Assembly (NCBI RefSeq): GCF_001404515.1
Contig: NZ_CXWE01000001.1
Span: 682,001 to 746,000 of the forward strand
DNA length: 64,000 nt
Direction of reading: 5' to 3'
From: Roseibium album
Lineage (GTDB): Bacteria; Pseudomonadota; Alphaproteobacteria; Rhizobiales; Stappiaceae
The position numbers were made by a program, and so were the translations under genes. The notes under the pieces were generated by a model. That model was not told the DNA's origin and did no database searches. It was given only the letters and a program-made list of their open reading frames with translations. Of the stretch, positions 19,101 to 26,644 are shown piece after piece. The first letter of the stretch is position 1, and the number at the start of each line of letters is the position of its first letter.

Positions 19101-20144
19101 ATGTCCGATCCCGCGCTCGACACGCTCATCCTTCCTCTGGAAACGGAGAATATTGAACTTCACCCAGGCGCGAAGGTCCTGTTTCTGCGTGCCCGTTATG
19201 GCCGAGCCTTGAATGCCTTGAATGGACTGGATCTTCTGTGCGTTCAAAGTTTCGCACCCGATCGCGATGCCCTGCAAAAGGCGGGTCTGGAGGTGAGCGC
19301 CGAGCCTGGGGAAGGGAAATTCGATGCTGTGCTTGTTCTCCCCGGCCGTCAAAGACAGGAAGCGCGGGCGCAATTGGCAGAGGCTGTTTCCAGGGTAACA
19401 ACCGGCGGTATCGTGATCGCCAGTGCCCCCAACACCGAAGGCGCCAGGACGCTGGAGAGGGATCTTGCCGATCTTCTCGGCAATACGGAAAATCTCTCGA
19501 AGAACAAATGCCGTGTCGTCTGGGCCACCTCTCATGCCGACAGCGTCAACCAGGCGCTTCTGAAAGACTGGCTGGCCATTGATGTTGCTCGGCCGGTGCT
19601 GGACGGAGCGTATGTCAGCCGCCCGGGCCTGTTTGCCTGGGACCGTGTCGATCCGGCCTCGAAGCTCCTTGGCAACATGGTGCCGGATACACTCAAGGGA
19701 AAGGGGGCCGACCTCGGGGCGGGCTTTGGCTACCTCGCGCGGACAGTTCTGGAAAAGGCCCCGAAAGTGTCCGCAATGGATCTTTATGAAGCTGAAAAAC
19801 GCGCACTCGACCTTGCGGAGCAGAACCTTGGCGGCTTCAAGGGCAAGCGACGTCTGAACGGTTTCTGGTGCGACGTGACAAGGGGGATTGAGGGTCCTTA
19901 CGACTTCATCGTTTCCAATCCGCCGTTTCACCAGGCGGGCAGGGCAGATCGCGCTGATGTCGGTCAGGGGTTCATCCGGGCCGCAGCAGCGGGTTTGCGC
20001 CCGGGAGGCGAACTCTTCATGGTTGCCAACCGTCACCTGCCTTACGAACAGACACTGACCGAGGTATTTGCAGACGTCAGGCAACTGGCTGACGAGGGCG
20101 GCTACAAGGTTATCCGCGCGGTCAAGGGCAAGGGAAGGCGCTAG
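19101..20144 (+). CDS. RsmC-like SAM-dependent methyltransferase
   Basis: A 347-residue protein with the two-domain layout of 16S rRNA guanine-N2 methyltransferase RsmC: a degenerate N-terminal Rossmann domain (about 20-165) and a catalytic C-terminal domain with KGKGADLGAGFGYLA (SAM motif I, about residue 200) and the N2-guanine methyltransferase motif FIVSNPPFHQ (about 272). It is directly followed, one base apart, by the 16S pseudouridine synthase gene rsuA, which supports a ribosomal RNA role. The exact nucleotide modified is inferred from family. Confidence 0.82.
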   Translation: MSDPALDTLILPLETENIELHPGAKVLFLRARYGRALNALNGLDLLCVQSFAPDRDALQKAGLEVSAEPGEGKFDAVLVLPGRQRQEARAQLAEAVSRVTTGGIVIASAPNTEGARTLERDLADLLGNTENLSKNKCRVVWATSHADSVNQALLKDWLAIDVARPVLDGAYVSRPGLFAWDRVDPASKLLGNMVPDTLKGKGADLGAGFGYLARTVLEKAPKVSAMDLYEAEKRALDLAEQNLGGFKGKRRLNGFWCDVTRGIEGPYDFIVSNPPFHQAGRADRADVGQGFIRAAAAGLRPGGELFMVANRHLPYEQTLTEVFADVRQLADEGGYKVIRAVKGKGRR

Positions 20145-20145
20145 A

Positions 20146-20844
20146 ATGCGGCTCGTAAAACTCCTCGCCAATCTCGGCTACGGCAGCCGCAAGGAAATGC
20201 AGCTGGCGATCCGCAATGGCTGGGTAACGGACAGGGACGGCAATAGGCTGAAGCCAGACAGCAAGACGGCGCATGAGGACGTCCTGTTCGACGACGAGCC
20301 ACTCGACCCGGCACAGGGCGTCGTGCTTTTGCTGAACAAACCTGTCGGATATACCTGTTCGACAAAGGATCACGGGCGTTTGGTCTACGATCTGCTGCCG
20401 GACCGGTTTCGTACCCGCAAGCCTGCACTGTCGTCTATTGGTCGTCTCGACAAGGAGACATCGGGACTGCTGCTCTTCACCGATGACGGCACGTTTCTTC
20501 ACAAGGTGATTTCGCCGAAATCGAATGTTCCCAAAGTCTACGAACTCGCTCTGGATCGTCCCTTGAAGGGGGATGAAGCCGCTTTGTTCGCTTCCGGCGA
20601 AATGATGCTTGAAAGCGAAGACAGGCCGCTGAAGCCTGCCCAACTGGAAGTCCTGGACGACACGACCGCCCGATTGACCCTGCACGAGGGCCGCTATCAC
20701 CAGGTTCGCCGCATGTTTGCCGCAACCGGTAACCACGTGGCGCAACTCAGGCGCAGCCGGATTGGCGCGCTGGGGTTGGAAGGTTTGGCGGAAGGAGAGT
20801 GGAAGGCACTTTCCGATAACGAAAAGGCCAAAATTTTCGCGTGA
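20146..20844 (+). CDS. rsuA: 16S rRNA pseudouridine synthase RsuA-like
   Basis: A 232-residue protein: N-terminal S4-like RNA-binding part (RLVKLLANLGYGSRKE), linker, then the RsuA/RluB-type catalytic core with the essential Asp in IGRLDKETSGLLLFTDDG, and LHEGRYHQVRRMFAATGNHV near the end. ATG 20146 follows AAGGGAAGG and lies one base after the RsmC-like stop, so the two rRNA-modifying genes are cotranscribed. It would convert U516 (E. coli numbering) of 16S rRNA to pseudouridine. The frame opens further upstream but only this start fits the family. Confidence 0.9.
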   Translation: MRLVKLLANLGYGSRKEMQLAIRNGWVTDRDGNRLKPDSKTAHEDVLFDDEPLDPAQGVVLLLNKPVGYTCSTKDHGRLVYDLLPDRFRTRKPALSSIGRLDKETSGLLLFTDDGTFLHKVISPKSNVPKVYELALDRPLKGDEAALFASGEMMLESEDRPLKPAQLEVLDDTTARLTLHEGRYHQVRRMFAATGNHVAQLRRSRIGALGLEGLAEGEWKALSDNEKAKIFA

Positions 20845-20904
20845 AGGCAAAGAGGTCCGGGAATGCCGAACCTCTTCGCAACTCCTTGGGTCGCTATGGT
20901 GCAG

Positions 20905-22023
20905 TCAACCCTGCGACCGGCTCAGAACCCGAATGCGGCTGTCGAACTCGCCACGGTCGACGTAGCAGCCACGCAAATGCCGGAATCCGGTGTTCGGGTC
21001 GAATGCGGCGCGACCGTGCAGGACGCGGCGATTGTCGAAAATCACCATTTCTCCACCCCGCAGACGTGTGGTCATCACGTATCTTTCTGACCGCGTCATC
21101 TCCATGAGTTTGCGATACGCAGTGTAGTAAGGCTCCATCTTGTCGGCCGGCAGGTCGAAAATTCCCGCAAGATGGGCATTGAAATGCAATTCCTGCATGT
21201 TTCCGAACAGATCAAGATCGATCACCGTGTGATGGCGCCGGATGTCGTAGTCCTCATCGTGAAAGCGAAAGGGGACAGGCGTTTCGGACAGCAGCCGGAA
21301 GGCTTCCGGCTCGTCATTGCGAAGGTCGTTGGCGATGGCAAATCCATCACAGAATGTCGACCCGCCACCTTCCGCCTCGTTGGCAAGGCAATGCAGAAAC
21401 TGGAAGCCAGGTGGCAGTTCCTGGTTGGCAAGATCCGTATGAAGCGGCAGGGCATGGGACGTATAGGCAAGATTGTTCGGATTTGGCTTCGACATGACCT
21501 CGAACGTCGTGCCGAAATTTGTTTCTCTGAGAAAGCCGATACGCCGTGCCATCGCCATTCCGGCATCCTTGTCGTGTGCCATGCCGTCAACGATGGCAAG
21601 TCCGGTTTTCTTGGCTTCCAGCAGGAATTCCAGCAAAAGTGCGTCGCTTGACGTCAGATCGCTTGATGTCGCGCGAGGAAGATCGGCCGGTGAAAAGTCG
21701 GCGCGCCAGAGCGTTGCATCCACCTGGGCCGGGTCCAGAAGTCCTATGCCGGGCCGGTGATCGTATAGCCAGCCCGGATCAAATCGGCTGGTGTGAGATT
21801 CCCCGTCCCAGGTCACGACAATATCGCCATCTTCGAGCGAAACATTGCCGACACTCAATCCGAGAGGAATGCTTGTCAGGTCGAACTGGCGCTCCCTCGT
21901 GTCGGGATGAAAGCCCGTCGGGCAATTGTCCCGAAGCCAGAGAAAGGGAAAGTCCGCGCTGGTTCCATTTGGCCAGCAGACATTCACGACGCGGTCGCCG
22001 CCGCGAAGAGTTGCGGTTGTCAT
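20905..22023 (-). CDS. Gamma-butyrobetaine/trimethyllysine dioxygenase-like (TauD/TfdA fold)
   Basis: A 372-residue Fe(II)/2-oxoglutarate oxygenase. An N-terminal DUF971-like domain (FPFLWLRDNCPTGFHPDT) precedes a TauD-like catalytic domain with the iron triad His and Asp in LPLHTDLANQE and a distal His in RRVLHGRAAFD; Arg in RHLRGCYVDRGE can bind 2-oxoglutarate. The architecture is that of BBOX1/TMLH. It would hydroxylate gamma-butyrobetaine or a related quaternary amine, hence a carnitine/betaine role. No carnitine gene is adjacent, so the substrate is uncertain. Start ATG 22023 chosen by family fit; the frame runs on upstream to 22242. Confidence 0.82.
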   Translation of the reverse strand: MTTATLRGGDRVVNVCWPNGTSADFPFLWLRDNCPTGFHPDTRERQFDLTSIPLGLSVGNVSLEDGDIVVTWDGESHTSRFDPGWLYDHRPGIGLLDPAQVDATLWRADFSPADLPRATSSDLTSSDALLLEFLLEAKKTGLAIVDGMAHDKDAGMAMARRIGFLRETNFGTTFEVMSKPNPNNLAYTSHALPLHTDLANQELPPGFQFLHCLANEAEGGGSTFCDGFAIANDLRNDEPEAFRLLSETPVPFRFHDEDYDIRRHHTVIDLDLFGNMQELHFNAHLAGIFDLPADKMEPYYTAYRKLMEMTRSERYVMTTRLRGGEMVIFDNRRVLHGRAAFDPNTGFRHLRGCYVDRGEFDSRIRVLSRSQG

Positions 22024-22232
22024 GGTTGAGTTCCGTTGATTTTTGAAAGTGAAACAAAAATTCGCGTCCGGAGGACGCGGCTCATCAACGGCAGGCGGGA
22101 GGCGGCCACCACCAATAGGCTTTGTTATGCGGATTTCCGGGATTCCGGCCGAGGATATGGAGCATCCAGTTGTAACCCGTTCAAAGGCGGCACCTTCAGA
22201 TGAATTCGATGGCAAAATGACATCAATAAATA

Positions 22233-22260
22233 CGCCCGGCAACAGGTTTTTTGCCGGGCG
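22233..22260 (-). terminator. Terminator hairpin downstream of HdeD-like gene
   Basis: Ten-pair stem CGCCCGGCAA / TTGCCGGGCG with an eight-base loop. On the minus strand it lies just after the HdeD-like stop and is followed by TATTTATTG, a modest T-rich tail. Confidence 0.75.
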
Positions 22261-22297
22261 TGAACACGTTTCAAGTTACTGGACTCGCGCTGGTAAC

Positions 22298-22861
22298 TCA
22301 GCCCTTGGCGGCGCGCGCGGCCAGCGCGATTGCGATGTAGCTCCACCCGTTGACGAGCACCGAGATACCGGCGATCAGGCCAAGTGCCCAGGCGGCCGAA
22401 CCTGGCAGATCCATCCAGATCATGACCCCGGCTGCAAGTGAAACGATACCGGCGATCAGAACCCATACCCAGCCTTCATGCGGCTTCAATTTGTAGGCCA
22501 GCAGAATCTGGCTGACGCCCTGGGCGACGAAGATCGCCGCGATCACAAGCGTAAGTGCAAATGTACCGGCAAGCGGGTTCAAATAGATCACGATACCGCC
22601 AATGACTGCGATGATGCCCGTGATGAGGTTCCACAGAAAGCTCGACGTACCCTGTGTCTTGAATGAATTGTAGATCTGAACAAGTCCGCCTACGAATAGC
22701 ACGGCTGCTATCAGGATTGTGACAGCAATGGATGTCGCCAGCGGGGCGGCAATCAGAATGATTCCGCCGATCACAAGCGCAATGCCGAGTGCCAGGAACC
22801 AGCCCCAGTTTTCCTGGATCTTCGCTTTCATGTCTTCGACAGCCTGAACCGCATCTGCCAT
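22298..22861 (-). CDS. HdeD-family (DUF308) membrane protein
   Basis: A 187-residue protein with six hydrophobic segments arranged as three repeated pairs (FLALGIALVIGGIILIAAPL; LITGIIAVIGGIVIYLNPL; VWVLIAGIVSLAAGVMIWMD), the DUF308 pattern found in E. coli HdeD, which is linked to acid resistance. The ATG at 22861 is preceded by GAGGAGGTCAAA, a near-ideal ribosome-binding site; the ATG 11 codons upstream is not. Monocistronic, divergent from the MarR gene, closed by a hairpin at 22233. Confidence 0.88.
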   Translation of the reverse strand: MADAVQAVEDMKAKIQENWGWFLALGIALVIGGIILIAAPLATSIAVTILIAAVLFVGGLVQIYNSFKTQGTSSFLWNLITGIIAVIGGIVIYLNPLAGTFALTLVIAAIFVAQGVSQILLAYKLKPHEGWVWVLIAGIVSLAAGVMIWMDLPGSAAWALGLIAGISVLVNGWSYIAIALAARAAKG

Positions 22862-22975
22862 TTTGACCTCCTCACGTTCCGGTTGTTCAGGCACCGTAAC
22901 TGCTTCGCGGCAAAACGCAAAATATTGATGACATTACGAAGGGTTAGCGTTGGGGATTAAGAAACTTGACATTCG

Positions 22976-22991
22976 GTGTGTATATGCACAC
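22976..22991. promoter_or_regulatory. MarR-type operator palindrome
   Basis: GTGTGTATATGCACAC is an almost perfect 16-base inverted repeat (one mismatched pair) located between a TTGACA (22966-22971) and the marR start at 23000. Position and symmetry suit autorepression by the MarR protein encoded next to it. Confidence 0.55.
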
Positions 22992-22999
22992 AAAGGGCC

Positions 23000-23419
23000 A
23001 TGGAAGACGATGACTTTTCCCAATGTGTCCTTGACAACGCCCGCAAAGCGGCCCGGGCGGTCAGTCGTCACTATGATCGTCTGGCACGACAGGTCGGGAT
23101 GACCGCAGGCCAGTTTTCAGTGCTGGTCGCCATCAGGCAGGCGCGCGACGAAACCACGGGCGAACTGGCAGAAAGGCTTTCCATGGATCGTACTACCCTG
23201 GTCCGGAACATCGCGCTTCTGGATCGAAAGGGCCTCGTCGTGTCGGCGCGTACGGGCGACGCAAGAGGAAAGAACCATCATCTGACCGGGAAGGGCGAAG
23301 CGCTGCTGGAGAGTGCCCTGCCGCTTTGGCGCCAGGCGCAGAAAGATGTGGAGACCCTTCTGGGCAGGGAGGAGTTCCTGAAAACAATCAATGTGTTGCA
23401 GAGGCTTTCGCAACTTTGA
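23000..23419 (+). CDS. MarR-family transcriptional regulator
   Basis: A 139-residue winged-helix regulator with the MarR core: MTAGQFSVLVAIRQA, LAERLSMDRTTLVRNIALLDRKGLV and the wing with ArgTGDARGK. It likely binds the palindrome just upstream of its own gene. Start ATG 23000 (AAAGGGCC before it) is preferred over a GTG at 22976 that lies inside the palindrome. The FabF-like gene starts 98 bases downstream on the same strand and may be a cotranscribed or controlled target. The ligand is unknown. Confidence 0.85.
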   Translation: MEDDDFSQCVLDNARKAARAVSRHYDRLARQVGMTAGQFSVLVAIRQARDETTGELAERLSMDRTTLVRNIALLDRKGLVVSARTGDARGKNHHLTGKGEALLESALPLWRQAQKDVETLLGREEFLKTINVLQRLSQL

Positions 23420-23517
23420 CAATGGTTCCTTGAATCTCTTTCTAAAGGACCTTTAACACCGCTTGAACACGAAACACGTGACAGGGCGTCATCTGACATG
23501 AGCAAAGTGAGGTAAAC

Positions 23518-24780
23518 ATGCGTCGGGTAGTCGTAACGGGAATGGGGATCGTGTCTCCCCTCGGAACCGGGGTTGACGCATTCTGGAGCAGGTTGACGTC
23601 GGGCGCGAATGGCATCCGCAGGATCAGCCATTTCGATCCGAGCGACCTGGCCTGCCAGATTGCTGGCGAAGTGCCGTCAAAGGATGAGGACGAGTTCGGC
23701 TTCGACGTCGATGCGGTTCTCGATTCTCGGGAACAAAGGCGCTCCGACAGGTTCATTCACTTTGCCATGGGAGCGGCCCAGCAAGCGCTCGCAGACTCCG
23801 GTTGGGAACCAAAAACCGTCGAGGAAAAAGAACGGACCGGCACGATCATCGCCACCGGTGTCGGCGGCTTTCCGGCCATGACCGCCGGGACCAGGCTGGT
23901 CGACGAGAAGGGGCCCCGCCGGGCCTCGCCGTTCCTGGTGCCGTCATTCCTCGCCAATCTGGCTGCTGGCCAGGTCTCCATCCGATTTGGTCTGAAAGGA
24001 CCGATCGGCGCACCGGTGACAGCCTGTGCAGCCAGCCTTCAGGCGCTGGGCGATGCCGCTCGCTTGATCCGCTCGGGCGAGGCCAACGTCATGGTGGCCG
24101 GTGGTACGGAAGCCTGTATCGACAAGGTTTCATATGCCGGTTTTTGCGCGGCCAAGGCCATGTCCTCCAAGCGTAACGACGACCCGTCTCATGCGTCCCG
24201 CCCGTTTGATCAGGATCGTGACGGCTTCATCATGGGTGAAGGCGCGGGCATCCTGATCCTGGAAGAACTGGAGCATGCAAAGGCGCGTGGCGCCAACATT
24301 CTGGTTGAACTCAAGGGTTACGGTACGACGGCTGATGCATTCCACGTTACCGCGTCGTCACCGGACGGCGAGGGAGGCTTGCGTGCGATGCGCCAGGCAC
24401 TGTCATCTGCCGGACTGACACCTGCCGAAATCGGCTACGTCAATGCGCATTCCACATCAACACCGGTTGGCGATGCGGCGGAGATTGCCGCATTGACGAC
24501 CTTGTTCGAAGGAAGGGGCAAAGACCTCGCCGTGTCCTCGTCAAAATCCATGTTCGGGCACCTGCTCGGCGCAGCCGGTGCTGTCGAGGCAGTGGCCTGC
24601 GTCAAGGCGCTGACAAGCGGACAGCTGCCTCCGTCCCGGAACCTGGAAGCTCCGGACGAGGCAATGACCCGGTTCGAAATGATTCCGGGCAAGGCAATCG
24701 ACAGGCGCGTTGATCACGTACTTACCAATGGTTTCGGCTTCGGCGGCGTGAATGCCAGCGCGGTGTTTTCAAAGGTTTGA
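23518..24780 (+). CDS. FabF-like beta-ketoacyl-ACP synthase II
   Basis: A 420-residue ketosynthase with the complete triad Cys170 (VTACAASLQ), His311 (NAHSTSTPVGD) and His348 (SKSMFGHLLGAAG) and the usual FabF length. It condenses malonyl-ACP with acyl-ACP. It is not next to acpP or fabG, and it follows a MarR gene, so it is probably an accessory copy used for a special lipid or a membrane adjustment rather than the housekeeping enzyme. Start ATG 23518 after GAGGTAAAC. Confidence 0.88.
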   Translation: MRRVVVTGMGIVSPLGTGVDAFWSRLTSGANGIRRISHFDPSDLACQIAGEVPSKDEDEFGFDVDAVLDSREQRRSDRFIHFAMGAAQQALADSGWEPKTVEEKERTGTIIATGVGGFPAMTAGTRLVDEKGPRRASPFLVPSFLANLAAGQVSIRFGLKGPIGAPVTACAASLQALGDAARLIRSGEANVMVAGGTEACIDKVSYAGFCAAKAMSSKRNDDPSHASRPFDQDRDGFIMGEGAGILILEELEHAKARGANILVELKGYGTTADAFHVTASSPDGEGGLRAMRQALSSAGLTPAEIGYVNAHSTSTPVGDAAEIAALTTLFEGRGKDLAVSSSKSMFGHLLGAAGAVEAVACVKALTSGQLPPSRNLEAPDEAMTRFEMIPGKAIDRRVDHVLTNGFGFGGVNASAVFSKV

Positions 24781-24830
24781 CGCGCCTTTTTTGGGACCGG
24801 TGTCGATAGGTTTTGGACAAGTACTCTGCC

Positions 24831-24851
24831 GCCCCGGTTTGGAGCCGGGGC
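24831..24851 (+). terminator. Hairpin downstream of fabF-like gene
   Basis: Seven-pair GC stem GCCCCGG / CCGGGGC with loop TTTGGAG, followed by AGCTTTG. No long T tract; a weak terminator or structured spacer, 50 bases after the FabF stop. Confidence 0.4.
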
Positions 24852-24988
24852 AGCTTTGCTGCAATTCGACCGCTCCACGGTGAGTGGCGGTCTCAACAAT
24901 ATTGACTGCTCGCAGCCCCGGTACAGGTTCGAAAGGGTTTCTCCTACGCAACGATAAATTTCACTTGGAAAACAGGATATTTCCATTT

Positions 24989-25004
24989 ATGAGAATAATC
25001 TCAT
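24989..25004. promoter_or_regulatory. Palindrome upstream of XRE-cupin regulator
   Basis: ATGAGA-ATAA-TCTCAT is an inverted repeat with perfect six-base arms, 14 bases before the start of the XRE-cupin gene. Likely its autoregulatory operator. Confidence 0.5.
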
Positions 25005-25018
25005 TTGTGGGAATTATC

Positions 25019-25576
25019 ATGTCTGATCTTGAACAGGATATCGGCCGGCGGATTGCGGGGCTGCGCCGGGCAAGAGGATGGCCGCTGGATCTGCTGGCGG
25101 AAAAGTCGGGAGTGAGCCGGGCGACCCTGTCGCGGATCGAACGCGGCGACACCAGCCCGACCGCGGTGGTGCTCGGGCAACTGGCCCGGGCGTTCCGGAT
25201 TTCCATGGCCGATCTTTTCGGCTTCGGATCGCCTGCGCTGGACGCCAGGATCGCGCGGGGCGACCAGCCGGTCTGGCAGGATCCGGAAACCGGTTTTCGC
25301 CGCCGGAGCGTCTCACCTGTTTCAAACGGGTTTCGCGGTAGTGTGGTCGAGGGGGAACTGCCCGCCGGTGAAATCATTTCCTATTCCGTGCCGCCGCTAC
25401 CGGACCTGGAGCATCATCTGGTTCTTCTGGAAGGAAATCTGGTGATGACGATCGGAGACGAGCGGCATGAATTGTCGCCGGGCGATTGCCTGCGCTTCCG
25501 CCTCAACACCGCCAACGCCTACCATGCCCCTGGACCCGGTTCCGCCCGATACCTCCTGACGGTGATCACCCCATGA
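25019..25576 (+). CDS. XRE-family regulator with C-terminal cupin
   Basis: A 185-residue protein: N-terminal HTH_3 domain (RIAGLRRARGWPLDLLAEKS, GVSRATLSRIERGDTSPTA, residues about 10-60) and a C-terminal cupin sensor domain (about 105-180; HHLVLLEGNLVMTIGDERHEL and HAPGPGSARYLL). This layout is common for regulators of small-molecule metabolism. Start ATG 25019 follows TGGGAATTATC. An upstream in-frame ATG at 24989 lies within the palindrome. It overlaps the GNAT gene by four bases (ATGA), so the acetyltransferase is its probable partner or target. Confidence 0.87.
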   Translation: MSDLEQDIGRRIAGLRRARGWPLDLLAEKSGVSRATLSRIERGDTSPTAVVLGQLARAFRISMADLFGFGSPALDARIARGDQPVWQDPETGFRRRSVSPVSNGFRGSVVEGELPAGEIISYSVPPLPDLEHHLVLLEGNLVMTIGDERHELSPGDCLRFRLNTANAYHAPGPGSARYLLTVITP

Positions 25577-26109
25577 TACGCTTTCGCCCGGAACCGCCGG
25601 TGTTCCTTCTGTCGCCGGAGGAAGTTCGCTCTTCGCTCGAAACTCTTGCGGATCTTCTGAAGGCCTGCGTGGAAGATGGTGCCGGCATCGGCTTCATCCT
25701 GCCGCTTCAGCGTGAAAAGGCCAAGGCATTCTGGGAAGGACATTTGTCGACGCTGGATTCCGGAAAGTCCTTTCTCCTGGCCGTACGGGACGGAGAGGAA
25801 ATTGCGGGCGTCGTCATGCTCGCCCTTGCGCCGCAAAATAACGGCCAGCACCGGGCGGAGGTCGCGAAGCTGATGGTTCACCCAAACCATCGCCGGCAGG
25901 GGCTGGCGCGCAAGCTGATGGCGGCAATCGACGGTCTGGCCCTGTCGTTGGACCGTTGGCTCCTCGTTCTCGACACCGTCACGGGTGACCGGGCCGAACA
26001 GCTCTATCCAACATGCGGATACCGGAAAGTAGGCGTCATTCCGGACTACGCCTATGGCAGCCACGGCGACTTGGACGCGACCACGGTTTTTTACAGGGAT
26101 CTTCGGTAG
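25573..26109 (+). CDS. GNAT-family N-acetyltransferase
   Basis: A 178-residue acetyltransferase with the GNAT core: LAVRDGEEIAGVVMLAL (beta strands 2-4) and the acetyl-CoA-binding motif AEVAKLMVHPNHRRQGLARKL (about residues 96-116), then LDTVTGDRAEQLYPTCGYRKVG. Translationally coupled to the XRE-cupin regulator. The substrate is unknown; amines or antibiotics are typical for this pairing. Confidence 0.87.
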   Translation: MIRFRPEPPVFLLSPEEVRSSLETLADLLKACVEDGAGIGFILPLQREKAKAFWEGHLSTLDSGKSFLLAVRDGEEIAGVVMLALAPQNNGQHRAEVAKLMVHPNHRRQGLARKLMAAIDGLALSLDRWLLVLDTVTGDRAEQLYPTCGYRKVGVIPDYAYGSHGDLDATTVFYRDLR

Positions 26110-26216
26110 GGGCTGACCTCGTCGAGTGTCGACCCCGCGAATGTGCAGAGCCAGGATGCGGGACGAGATGAGGCGCGCAATTACTGCGTTTCAGGCTGGC
26201 CTGGAGTCCCGAAGCT

Positions 26217-26513
26217 TCAGTCTTCGCAGAACTTTCCGGTGTTCTGTTTGCACTGTCTCTGGCGCGTGTGTTCGCGCCACGCAGCTTGATTATAGGATTT
26301 GTAGTCCGGATAGGTTTTACCGGAGCACGTTATTTTCGCGAGCGCCCGACCACCCGCAGTGTTGTAATCCCACGATTTCTTGGATTTCTCGCAAGCATTC
26401 TCCGGGGCCGAAACCTCCGGGGTTGCGCTTTCATTGTTCGACTGGCAGCCACTCAAAAAGGTGGCGAACAGGACAACCAGGACCGATGTCACCAACTGCG
26501 GATTTTTACTCAT
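26217..26513 (-). CDS. Small lipoprotein, unknown function
   Basis: A 98-residue protein with a lipoprotein signal: TSVLVVLFATFLSGCQSN, lipobox LSGC with the acylated Cys at about 23, so it sits in the membrane facing the periplasm. The mature part has four more cysteines (NACEKSKK, ITCSGKTYPDYKSYNQA, QRQCKQNTGKFC), enough for two disulfides. ATG 26513 is preceded by GGAAG. The frame is open 14 codons further up. No family recognised. Confidence 0.7.
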   Translation of the reverse strand: MSKNPQLVTSVLVVLFATFLSGCQSNNESATPEVSAPENACEKSKKSWDYNTAGGRALAKITCSGKTYPDYKSYNQAAWREHTRQRQCKQNTGKFCED

Positions 26514-26644
26514 TGCTTCCAACCGGTTGCATGTATTGATTCCAATTACGTTCAAAAAGAAGATATCGATAAAACTTTTGAGTGTGTGCGGAAAAGGCCG
26601 TCCCTATAGGACGAGGCTGGATTTGGAATAACAGGAAGCTTTGG

